A stretch of 64,000 nucleotides of DNA from Desmodus rotundus (lineage: Eukaryota > Chordata > Mammalia > Chiroptera > Phyllostomidae), in NCBI RefSeq assembly GCF_022682495.2, contig NC_071389.1:103333951-103397950 (forward strand), written 5' to 3'. A program made the position numbers and the translations under genes. Shown piece after piece: positions 23,056 through 35,900 of the stretch; the first letter of the stretch is position 1; every line of letters begins with the position of its first letter. Under the pieces are notes generated by a model. That model ran no database searches and was not told where the DNA came from. It was given only the letters and a program-made list of their open reading frames with translations.

Positions 23056-23625
23056 AGTATTTTTTATCTTTTTCAAATAAATACCCAGAAGTGGGATTGC
23101 TGGATCATATGTTAGTTCCCTTTTTAACTTTTTGAGGAACCTCCATACCCTTTTCCATAGTAGCTGCACCAACTGACATTCCAACCAACGGTGCACAGGG
23201 TTTTCTTTTTTTCCAACATCCTCATCAATACTTTTTATATTTTTGTCCCTATTGATAACAGCCATTCTAACGGGTATGAGGTGATATCTCTGTGGTTCTT
23301 ATTTGCATTTCCCTGATGACTAGTGATGTTGAACACCTTTTCATGTACCTGTTGGCCATTTAATATCTTCTTTGGAAAAATGTCTGTTTAGATCCTCTGC
23401 TCATTTTTTAATCAGATTGTTTGGGTTTTTGCTATTGAGTTGTATTAGTTCTTTATATATTTTGTATGTTAGCCCCTTACATGATTTGCTTCCATTCAGT
23501 AGGCAGCCTTTTCATTTTGTTGATTATTTCCTTTGTTGTACAGAAGCTTCTTAGTTTGATGTAGTCGCGTTTGTTTGTTTTTGCTTTTGGTGTGCTCCTG
23601 TATTTTTTAGCCATGGCAGGATATG
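23056..23625 (-). mobile_element. Antisense L1 3'-region fragment
   Basis: Reverse complement of an L1 3' end and ORF2 C-terminal region ('agaagtgggattgctggatc', 'gatgttgaacaccttttcat'). It abuts the 5' end of the preceding antisense L1. Confidence 0.75.
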
Positions 23626-23753
23626 AACATACTTTATAATGATATTAATCTCCATTTCAAGTTTGTTTCTGTATTCTCAGCAATTGTATTGTTTTGGAAA
23701 TTTGATCAAGTCAGTAATGTCCTTTATTTGCCTGTTTTTAATTTATATAACAG

Positions 23754-23909
23754 GGTAAAATCCTTTACAAAGTTCGATGGAAAGGATATACATCAGATGA
23801 TGATACCTGGGAGCCTGAGGTTCATCTTGAGGACTGTAAAGAAGTTCTTCTTGAATTTAGGAAGAAAGTTGTGGATAACAAAGCTAAACCAGTCAAGAAA
23901 GATATTCAG
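23754..23909 (+). CDS. MPHOSPH8: MPHOSPH8 exon 2 (chromodomain part)
   Basis: 52 codons, phase 0 at both ends, between an AG acceptor (ataacag) and a GT donor (gtatca). It encodes the chromodomain from its second strand on: [20 protein letters not shown], then a helix rich in Glu and Lys ([10 protein letters not shown]). Trp and Tyr of VRWKGYT are two of the three aromatic-cage residues that hold trimethyl-lysine; the third lies in exon 1. D-D-D-T-W-E-P is the usual chromodomain signature. Confidence 0.97.
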
Positions 23910-26900
23910 GTATCATGTTTTATCTCATACTGTTTTATTACAATAAGTTTATAAATTTTACTTAGTATAGAGAATGCAGCAAAGAATTTACAAATAATAG
24001 TAAAATATATACTTCTCTTATTGCCAATTCTATATAGCCAGTTAGTTTTTATAAAATGCTTTCGCTGAGTTTTGCAAAACTCTTCTTTCTGTAGCCAACC
24101 TGTGGTTGCAGTTCATGAAAAAGTATAATTTAGATGTGTTAATATTTTCCTTTAACTTAAGAGTAAGATAAATATAGGGGAAAAGACATCTATAAGCTGT
24201 CCATGATGTGAGCATCTTGTTTCTGTGTACCTCAGGAATATTTTGTGTGCCGTTCACATTACTGCTACAGATAAAGTGCAGACTTTTGTATTTAATCCGC
24301 ATTATTAATATATTTCTTAGGTGTGCTTTTTCTGCTAATTAAAATAAAACAATGTTTAGATCATTTTATTAAATGATAAATTTTAATCCATTTTAGCTTA
24401 TCCACAGGTCTGATTATCCAGGTCTTTTGTTTTTCTCTTCTGTTTCCAATTTAATTTTTAGCTACTTTCTTGCTTTTTGTAGCTCTTCCTGATGATAAGG
24501 AAGGATAACAAGATTGAAGGAACTCACAGAAGTTAAATTTTCTCATCTGCAATTTGGAAAAAGGTTTGATGGTGGGCTAGAGAGGGTTAATGTTAAAACT
24601 ACCACACAAATTTGGTTTAAGGGTTTTCTTCTATTGATTTGTCCACTCTTTTATCCTTGATTCTCTTATCCCACAGATAATTGAATTGACTTTATTAGTT
24701 TTGGAATAAGTTCCTAATTTACTTTACAATGTAAATTTCATTTATAGCTTCTATTTATAACCTGAACCAATTCTGACTCAACTTTTTGCTTTCGAATTTT
24801 TGTTTTTATAGAAATAATTTTTTTTAATGCTAGCAGAAGTTCTTGAACTTAGAACTATATAGTGAAAATTGGTCACAAGAAACAGATTCTTATTGAAGTT
24901 ACTAAGGACTGAATAGTTATTCCTTCTCTCTCCACAAATTGAGTTTTCAACTACATTTTAAAAAATGCTTAGTATTTTTTTAAATGACTAAAATAATATT
25001 AGGACCCAGTTTTAACTGTGTTTAGTGTTAATAATAATAACAGCAACATCAGAGGCAGATTTTATTTACTCAACACTTGTACTACGTATGTACAAGTACA
25101 GGGTCAGCACTTTATATGGATTCAGATGAGAAACCGAGGCTTAGATAAGAAACTAGCCCAAGTTCACTGGTTAGGAATGATAGAGCCAGGCAACTGCACT
25201 CTTAACCTTTGTAGTTGCCTTTTGGTTTGGGCTGTAGCTTGAAATCCACTTAGAGGAGTGGAATATCAGTGTTTTAAAATTATGCTTTCATGGCAAGGCC
25301 TTTAATAAAAATGCCTTTAAGTTACAAGCAAAATGCTCAGTATTTTTTAAATGTTTACAAAGAAAACCCCTTACAAAATGAGTTCAGGTTAAAGGAGAAA
25401 CTTTTTTCCCCAAATTTCTTGCTACAGTTACACTTCACTTTTCTAGAATGGATGCCTACTCCCTCCTTCTCTACTTCTTTCCCTCAAAACTTACACAAAC
25501 ACAAATGCACATGTTTTAATAAGTTATTTGGTTCATATTACTTCTAAAATTTAGACTTTGTGATGAAGTCTTCCTAAGGTGTATTTCTCAGTGTCTTGTC
25601 TTATTAGCAACACATCGCTGAAATTCTCCCATGAAGTGTTGTCTTATACAAATCTGGTTTCTCATCCCTTTATTTCCCTTTGCCAAGCCTCAAGTGAAAC
25701 CGAGCAGCAACTCTCTTTCTTGATTTAAAATGGTTTATGATGACTAGTGTGTTTGAGGTATAGTTTTAAGCTTAAAAAATCCTTGTCCTAATTTTAGAAA
25801 GACACTTCTCTACTGTATCATTTTATAAGCTGTCCCTCCTATTTCCAAAGTAATTTTAAATTCCGGACACTACTAACATTTTGAATCTTTTTAAGACTGG
25901 AGTCTTAATTCCTGTCTCAGGTCTGCTTTCTCATGGATTGTCATTCATAAAGTATTCCCGTGTTTACATTGCTAATGACTTTTTGGCCTAATAGTTGAGG
26001 TGATGTCAGTGAACAAGCATATGGCAAAAATGCATCTGGTTCCTAACTTGCTAGTTTTGCCATTTATAAGGTTCTGATTCTTTGAGTGTAGATAGGGAAA
26101 TAGATTGTTAGTAGGAGAAAACTGCTTTGTTCATCTCTTTGTGTTCATACAAGTGGCCTATGTGCTGCCTATGAAAATCGTGATGTTTCCCAGTCCCCAA
26201 AGTTTTTGTCTTGTGAGGTTTTACCACAGTAACCTCTGTAAGAATATTTGATTTGTTCCTTTTTCTCCATAGTTCTAGGAGCACTACTTGCTTAGGACTT
26301 AGAAAGCATATAAGAAGTTAGAAGTGTTTTCTGAAAATAACTCAGAAGTGGTTGTTAATGCTATTTACCAGAAAATATACATGATGCAGAAATGGTATTC
26401 ATTTATTAAAATATTTTACCATTTAGCATTTGAATAGCTTATTATCTATTTGCCAATTAAAAAAAAATTTTTAATCCTAGTCCAAGGAAGTTTTTTATTG
26501 ATTTCAGAGAGAGGGGAAGGGGCAGGGGGAGATAGAGAGATGTGAGAGAGAGAAACATCAATCAGTTGTCGTTGGCATGCACCCCAACAGGGGATCAAAC
26601 CTGTAACTTTTTGGTGTATAAGATAATGCTCCAACCAACTGAGCCACCCGGCTGGGGCTTCAGGTACGTAACACTCATGTGTGATGTAGTCTGGCCCTTC
26701 ATTTTTAATGGCCTGAAAGTGTACAAATTAGATAGTTGCTGGCCTGCCTTACACAGGTGAACCTCTACTATCCCAGCAACATTGTACTGTTTTTACCTTT
26801 TTGAGGTTTTTTTCCTACCTTTTTAGACATAGCTTTTTTTAGTACACATAGAGTATCTTATATGAGCCAGACATTTAAATGGTTATAGTTACACAAAGAC

Positions 26901-29900
26901 AGGTAAAATCTAGCTTTTATTTTTGAGGTGCCTTGCAGGTCATAGTACCATATAGTGAGGATTTTGCTTTCTGCTTTTCTTTGAAAATAATTTTTATCAA
27001 CATATTCTAACCAGCAAACAAATATGTTTTTATTATGAAATAATCACCTGCATACTTACTACTCAGCTAAGAGATTAGTTTTGCCTTTAATTTTAAAATT
27101 TGAGAATAGGTGTTTTGGTTACTTGTTTGATTTAGGGATAGCTTTCTGAAATACTTCTATTTCGTTTGTTAAAGTGTGGCTATAGAATAATAATTATATA
27201 TACCCTTTTAATGTAAAATGAATTAGAATTTGCACATCCAAAAATTATTTTAAAGAGTGTACATTTTGTGAAGTAAACATTTGTTCCAATAGTGCCATGG
27301 CCCAAAATGGTTTTAAATTTTTTCTTTTAGAATTGTCTTTATTAGAATGTATAATGTTGTATAAGAAAACAATTTCTAGTGAAACCTCCTTTTTTACTCA
27401 AAATAGTTCTCAGAAAAGGTGGTAATGGTTCTAAGAGCATGAGAGTGTACTTTCATAGGCTCATGGTTTCCAAAAGAGATGACCCTGGGCATGTCTATGT
27501 TGTTCATTTCACAAGTGTGTCATCAGGCACTCTGTCACCACACTCTCGTATACTGTATCACCGAACATCCCCATAGATCAAAGTGTCACGTAAACATATT
27601 GGCGTGATTTGCTGGGTCAGCCCCAGTCTGTGCTGCTGACTTGGTGTAATTACTGGTACAGCCCCATTTTATTTTCAGACTTGTCCTCATTTGGATAATA
27701 ACTAATAGGTTTATTTTACTGGTGAGGCTGTTAAAATGAGTAATAAGGCAGGTTGCAAGTATACTAAAAGTATGCAGGCTTGTGGCATGTGATTTTAAAA
27801 TCTTTATTGTGATTATTTTATAGTTTTTATTTGTTATTGTTTTTGTTTTTATCCTTACCCAGGGACATTTTTTTCATTGCTTTTAGAGAGAGAGAAGAAG
27901 GGGGAGAGAGAGAAACATTGACATGAGAGAGAATCATCAATTGGTTGCCTCTCATATGCATGCAGACCAGGGATCGTAAGCACCTGGACCAGGATTGAAC
28001 CTGCAGCCTAGGCATGTGCAGTGACTGGGACTCAAACCGCAACACTTTGGTTACAGGACAGTGCTCCATCGAGTTGAGCCACGTCAGCCAGGACTATAGT
28101 TATTTTAAAGTGAACACTAATAGATCAGTATTTCTATCATCTAGTAATGTTGTGTGATGGCAGACAATAATGCTGTGAGGTAGATGGCAGCAAATCTTTA
28201 TGTCCTAATTTCAGTGATCTGGCTAAGGATTCCAGGGCTGGATCAGCCAGGGAGCAAACCTACCAATTCATCTAAAATACAGCTAACTGATTCTTTCAAA
28301 TAGAGTATTTTGGTGCCTAAAATCTAACTGGTACATTTATAAACTAGTTAAATCAACCTGTTTTATATTTAAAACTTTCAGGTTGTAACTCTCTTGGAAT
28401 AGACTAATGACTAAAGAAAAGGCCTTTTTTGGAGATACTAAGTAGCCAGCACTCAAGCTTCTCCCAGATGACTGAGGCAGAGTTAGAAGGATCAGGAGCT
28501 TACAAGTGACCCTGCCACCCTATTGTGTAATAGCTACAGCAGACACCAAATGGGGCAGGGAACACTGCTGGGTGACAGGGACAAGGCTGAGAGAGTAGAT
28601 ACAGTGCAGAATGTCTGTGGCAACAAGGAGATTGATCTAGTAGTTTCTGTGGAGGCTCCATTTTAAAGTTGGTGAATGGAAATTCCCCAGAGGATTTTCT
28701 TTGTTTATATAATTTAGGATTTTCAGAATTTTAGAATTCTTTTAAGTTGTTTACCCAATAAAAGGGATAACTCCAGCCTCATTTCTAATTATTTCATGTT
28801 CATTCATCTAGAAGTCCAGCTATAATGTGTGTCCATCACTAGGCACACAGAAAAGGGTGTGAGGTATGTCTTCATAGAACTCAGGACAGGGTGGGGAGGT
28901 GTTGAAGCAGGGACACGTGTTCTCGGGTAGCGCTGTGTGCTGTGGAGAGTCAAACAGGAAGGAGCGACTAACTTTCTGAGATGAGCATGAAAGTTACACA
29001 GGATTCATCGTTTGTCCTGAGCCCTTAAAAATGAGGAATTTGCCCTGACTGGTGTGGCTCAGTTGGTTGGGCATCGTGCCACAAACTGAAAGGTTGCTGG
29101 TTTGATTCCTGGTCAGGGTACGCGCCTGGGTTGCCGGTTGGGATGTTTCTCTCTCTCATCAATGTTTCTTCATCGAATGATCTTTCTCTCTCTGTTCCCC
29201 TCTCTCTAAAAATAAATAAAATTTTTTTTTAAATTGATGAATTCAAGGGACCTTAGGAGGTGAGGCAGGGACAAACCAACAGAGTTTGTGCAAAAGCACC
29301 TGCCTTGGAAATGGTGGGAGAAGCTAAAGGTTTACATGGGAATGAAGCAGAAGGGAGGTTGGGGAAGTTGGTGTGCAGCTGGGGTCCAGCTTGACCATTC
29401 GAGCATTAGAAAGACCAGCAGAAATTTGAGGGAAGTCATATCATGAGATTGATGTTTCAGAAAGATGACTTTAAAAGAATTCTGTTAAGGAAAGTTTGAA
29501 CATCTAAAAATGGACAGGGCAGTATCATGAGGCTGTAATGTCACCACCACATCTATCAGTACTTTGACATTCTTCTTTCTCCTCTCTGCTTCTCCCCCTC
29601 CCTTTTGATTTGCTGGAGTATTATGAAGGAAATTCCAGACGTCATATCACTGCCCCTTGAAATACTTCAGTATGTAAAAGGAATTGTTAAAACACCCACT
29701 ATATTATTATCATACCAGGGAGTTTATACTTATTTCATAGTATCTTCTAATATCTAATAATATGTTCAGTTTCCCCCTGTTGTTTCAAAACAAAAACATT
29801 TTTTGTTGATTGAATTGGGATTTGAAAATGGCCTACATGTTGTATATCATTGATAAACTCTTAAAATCTCTCCTAATATGTAACTATTTGTACCTCTAAC

Positions 29901-32900
29901 CCTTCCCCCTTTTTTCCCCATGCTATTTATTTGATAAAGAAACCACATTTTTCTGTAGAATTTCCTGTATTCTGGATTTGGCTGAGTGTGTTGTCTTTTA
30001 ACATGTTTCTCTATCCCCTTTATTTCTGTAAGGTGGTAGCTAGATACAGAAGGATGGCTATGTTCAGGTTTAATTGGTTTTTTCAGGGAAAGTCATAATT
30101 GGTGTCATAAACCCCCATCACAACCCATCAGAAAACACCTAGTGAGGTTGAGGCAATCGTTGAGATTAGGTGTTTTCCATCTGCTCCATTATTGGGGTGC
30201 TCCTAACATTTGATGTGTAGGTTTTAGGAGCCATTGATGATCATTGCCTAGAACCATCAATTCATTAGAGGTTGGAAAATAGTAATTTCCTAGTTCTGTC
30301 ATCCCTTCTACCTTTATTAGCAGGGATATAATTGATTCTGGAGTGGGGAGAGACTGCCGAAAGGGAGAGTTAAGGAACTGAATTCAGGTAGTGTAGGTTG
30401 AAGCACTGATTCCGTATTCCACAGGGTTTCGTGACTGATCTGACTTAGGGGGGAAAATGGAGTAAAAAATGACTAAGATTACATGTTTGGGAACCTAGAT
30501 AAATGATGGTGTATTTAGGGAATGGGTCCAGTTTTGAACATGTTACTTACTTGTCTTTTCATGCAGATGTCAAGTCTCCAACTAGAAATACAGGCCTGAG
30601 TTAAAGAAAAAGATATGGGTTGGGAATTGGCATAGGATGCAGGATAGTGCTTGTTATTACTATTTTCCAAGTAATAATCTGATTGACTGTATTTTGAAAA
30701 AATCAGTTTTATAATTCTTGTTTAAACATGTTTGAAGTAATATTAATCATACACCTGGCAAGATTAAATTTAGTCCTCCTCTTCCCCTCCTTTTCCCTTT
30801 ATCATTGCAGAAAAGGCAAGTAAAATCAGGATCTTTAATTCTTCAAGTTTGGAAGTAAGATCAACACCAGTCATTAGCAGCATGATTTTCAAGGGGATGG
30901 ACAGCCGTGGAAAACTCTTTAGGACAGAAGGAACATGAGAAAGTAGAAGTCGTTCAGTACTCTTACAGAGATTACTTACAGCAGAGGGGTAGCTGTAGGT
31001 GAGGACACAGTAACTTCAGAGACATTGCAGACTTTCTTGAATTCCTCAGCATGTGTCTCTTAACTACAGGCACATCCTCAGGGAAATTCAGATTCCCCAC
31101 TGTGACACATCAGTAGTGTTATGTCAGCAACACTGTTGTCTGATGGCCATCTGACACATCGCTGCATTCACTAGGACTTCTCCATTGTCCCTGAAGGTCC
31201 TTTATTGCTTTCTCTCATGCAGGGCACTTCACCTCATGTCTTTCTAGTTTCCTGTTTTCTGGATATTCATAACCTTTTGTCTTTCATGACATGGACAGTT
31301 TTTTATGAGTCTAGGCCAGTTGTTTTATAGAAAGTTATTTGTTCAAATTGGAATTAGATGAAAGCTTATTAATGTTAAATCACAAATAAACTGTATTTTT
31401 TAAAAATTGGCATTAGATGATTTGTTTCCTCATGAATAGATTCAGTGTAGTGTGCCTTAATTATATCAAGATATGTCAGTTTTCTAATTTATTGATTATA
31501 AATTATATGATAGCGAGGCCCATTTTTCTCCCTTTTTAAAAATACCTTTTTACTTTTAAAATAACAAGTAACCTGATGATAAATAATCTAATAACAAGTA
31601 ATCTTTGAAACTGTGAAAATCTCTTGTTCCCCAATAACCTCTCACCCCTTGATTTTAAAATACTTGTATGATTCATGCCTCATTAGTTATTACTGTGGTG
31701 GTTGTAATACTGATTTTTCTAATTCTTTTATTCTGTATTTTTCAGTCTGTGTCTGTAAAGGGCCACTCCTCCCTCTCCCTTAGTGTCAATATACTGATGG
31801 ACCCCTTTGTCAATGCATTATGTCCATTACTGTTGTTACTTGCCTTAATGCTAAAATGGTTCCAAATTTATCTAGTGGGAGCCCCTTCAAGCCACCTCCT
31901 GCATCCTTTTGATATTCTCTTGCCAATTTTGAGCACATCCTTGCAGAAGTGTTTCAGTATTGCCATGAACTTCTTTGCTCTGGCCCTGGTTCTCTTTAGG
32001 GGGGAAGAGGTTTTAGAAACGAAGATGTACTTATTGCTACTAGAGTACCATTATTTCTAAGCGCAAAGTAGAACTAAAGGAAAAAGTACATGTTTGTTCA
32101 GTCCATCACTACAGGGGCTTCTTGTCATTCTCATTGGTCATCGTACTAGCTTCCTTTTTATATCGTGAGAACACTGGTTCCCATCAATTCTATTTGTACT
32201 GACTTCTACATACTACAGTGATTAGAAATTAGCTTCCGATTTGCTACACCCATCTTCTTGTAAAATTCCAAATTTATGTGCAGGTTTGGTGTACTTACAA
32301 GATTCACTAGGGGTGTTTAGTATTAAAGTTACTTGGGTTAATTCTTTTGTTTTTCTTCTCTGTGGTTATATTATCAATTTGATAAATAGGTGCATTTATT
32401 TGTTAATTAGTATCTGTTTTCTCCCTGCCTCACAGTCCCTCCATATCTAATTTGAAGTAAGTTTATCCTTTAACAGTATGGGATTGAACTGCACAGGTCC
32501 ACCTATATGCAGATTTTTTCAGTAAATATACCATCAGCCCAGCCCTCCATATTCTCACATTCCTCATTTGCATGGGGACCCAATATAAACCCACTATGTT
32601 TATATTAGAACTATGCCATTTTATATAAGGGAGTTGAGCATGCAAGGAGCTTTGTATTTGTGGCTGGTGGGGGGGTCCTGAAACCAGTCCCCCACAGCTG
32701 TAAAGTTTTGGGGGATTCAGAGTTATACTCAGATTTCCAAGTGTGCAGGGCTTGTTTCCCCCTAACTCCTGTGTTGTTCAAGGATCAACTGTATATAATA
32801 AATCAGCTGCAGAGGTGAAATTTGGGTACCATCTTTACTCATTCCATATATTAGTGAAGCTTAACAGCAAGTTTATGGACATTGTGGGACCTAAATCCTT

Positions 32901-35900
32901 TTTTTAAAAAAAACTTTGTGTTTGGATTGGTAACTACTTTTTGTTTTTTTTTAATTAAATGATAACCAAGAAAGTACATATAAATTAGTTACTTGGTGAT
33001 TTGGGGAATTTTGTAATTCAAATCATTTACAACCCTATCATCACCACCACCACCACCGTACATAAGACTGTTATTGTTCACATCTGCTTTCTTAAATTGA
33101 AGCTCCTCATCAGTAACAACTATTTGCTATCAGAGATATAGGTAATATTAAACAACTTCTGTCTAGGTAAGTAATTTCAAGGAGTTGAGAAACATCTAGG
33201 GAGGAAAAAAACATTTCTACCAGATATTGTCAGTACTACTTTTTAAAACCTTTCAAATTACTGTTAATGAGCATTTAAATTTTTTCTGTTTTATAGAGAC
33301 TGTCCTTAAATAATGACATATTTGAGGCAAACTCTGATAGCGATCAGCAGAGTGAGACAAAAGAAGACACTTCTCCAAAAAAGAAAAAGAAAAAATTAAG
33401 GCAGAGAGAAGAGAAAAGCCCCGATGATCTGAAGAAGAAAAAAGCAAAGACTGGTAAACTAAAAGAGAAACCAAAGCCAGACCTGGAGAGCATTGAAATT
33501 TCAGGTTTTGATTTAAGGACAAAGAAAAGAATTTCCGAAGCCAAAGAAGAATTAAAGGAATCCAAAAAGCCCAAAAAGGACGATATAAAAGAAACTAAGG
33601 AATTAAAGAAAGTTAAAAAGGGTGAAATAAGAGATTTTAAAAGTAAAATAAAAGAAGATTCCAGAGAAAACAGAAAAACAAAAAAAGACAAATGCGTTGA
33701 ATCTCAGTTGGAATCTGAATCAGGTTTACTTAATGACCCTCCCTTTCATGAGGGGGACAGTGAAGATTTCCAGTCTGACAACAGAGAAGAGAAACTGAAG
33801 ATTAAAAGTGGAAAAGACAAAGCAGGGCCAGATGGAACTCAAGACGCTATTCTAGATAAACATCTGGATGGCTGTGGGAGTGCTGATGAAGATGCTGATG
33901 TCAGAGGAAAGAGAAACAAAAAGAAACCCAGAAAGGCCGAGGAACTTAAAGAGAGCAAAAAGCTAGAAAACAAGAACCTTTCATTAGAGAAGAAAAATGC
34001 ACATAAAAAGCAAAGGAATCAAGACAAAAGCAGAAATACCACAGAGTCAGATAGTCTGACACATGCATTTTCCCATACACAGAAGAGCTCAAGGCTGGGT
34101 GAGGAAGAGAGGGGCCTTCTATCCACTGACTTGGCCAGGGAAGTGAGTACGAGGGCGGTTGTTTGTATGTTAAAATCTTACAAGATAAGGAATGTTCCTA
34201 TCCAGCTAGCATTCCTTTGAATAGTCAGAGTTTCACAAATAATGGAAAACAGTAGAACTAGAAGAAGAGTTTTTCTCCCATTAAGTCATTTCTTGCAAGA
34301 GTATACTTAATAGCTTATCCCCTTATTGTACAAATTGTTTTATATGAGTTTTCAAATTGGGAACATTTTCCACATTATGAAAATATTCATACATGTATTG
34401 ATACATGCAGTATTTATCAAGGGCTATAAAAGCAGTAATTTTTTATCCATTATTTTCAGTTTTGTAGATTTAGCTTAAGGAAATCGTTTTCAAGGGAGAG
34501 AGAGCTCTGTAGACAAAGATATTTATGGCAGTATTATCATCACTAAAACTAATACCAGTCTAACTGTTTAGCCATTAGGGAAATGGTTAAGAAAATGTTG
34601 CATCAACTTGAGACCCATTATATATCCATGGAAATATTAATTATTAGGTCAGTGTAGCAAAAATAAAAGTTTACAAAATTTTATGAACACATTCTCATAA
34701 AAATGTCTATGCAATGTAAATTTAAAAAAACATTTAAACAACAAAACTATCAGCAAAATTAGCTCAGAAGGCAGAGTGTGCATAAACAAAACGTCATGTT
34801 TGGTTAATTGGACTGTAGGATAACATTTTGGGGAATTTATTTTTAAAGATTTTATTTGTATTTTAGAGGGAGAAGGAGTAGGGAGAAAGAGAAAACAATG
34901 GTCAGTTGCCTCTCTTGCTCCCACAGTCGCAGCCCTGGCCCACACCCAAGCATGTGTCCTGACCAGGAATCGAACTGGCAAAATTTAAGTTTGTAGGGTG
35001 ATGCCCAACCCACTGAGCCACACCAGTGAGAGCTGGAATTTTCTTTATTTTTAGTAATAAATTCTTAACAGAGAGTTCAAGAAACTGGTATTGGGTTTTT
35101 AATTTTATGTTTTATAAATTATGTTTTCTGATTTTCTTTATCTTTTAGAGAGAGGGGAAGGGAAGGAGAAAGAGAAACATCAATGTGTGGTTGCCTCTCG
35201 CACACATCCCCCACTGGGCAGCTAGCCCACAACCCAGGCGTGTGCCCTAACTGGGAATCGAACAGGTGACCCTTTGGTTTTCAGGCTGGCACTCAATCCA
35301 CAGAGCCACACCAGCCAGGACTGTAAATTATGGTTAAGTAGTAATCTCAATTGAGGAAGCAGTTAATGTGTAAAAGATTTAATCATCAGTGGTCAGGTCA
35401 TGGCACACAAAGGCATCAGGTGGTAGCAGCTATTATGTTTTGGGGTCTTACATGTGTTTCTTTCAGGAAAAAGAGACCAAAAAAAATGAACCCAAAGAAA
35501 AATACCAGAAAAGGCATGATTTAGAAAAGGAAGAAAAAGGCCGCAAAGAGCTAAAAGGATTAAAGAGTGAGTGTTAATACTGCCATTTACTGTTGCCATC
35601 TTTTTTATTCAAGGAATTTAATGTACTGTGAGACAGACTCTTTTCTAACCTGCAATGTCACTGAACTGGCAAATTTCTTTCTTTTTTAAATACATTTTTT
35701 AAATGTTTTATTTACTTATTTTTAGAAAAAGGGGAAGGGAGGGAGAAATACAGGAAGAGAGACATTGATGCATGAAAGAAAATCAATTGGTTGCCTCTCG
35801 CATACCCCAGACGGGGGACCTGGCCCACAACCTAGGCATGTGCCCTGACTGGGAATCAAACCATCTACCTTTCAGTTTATAGGATGACGCCCTACCTATT

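Noticed and set aside
31668..32060. 130-residue hydrophobic open frame in intron 2
   Set aside because: Lies in antisense ancient L1M sequence and has no recognisable protein family; a chance frame.
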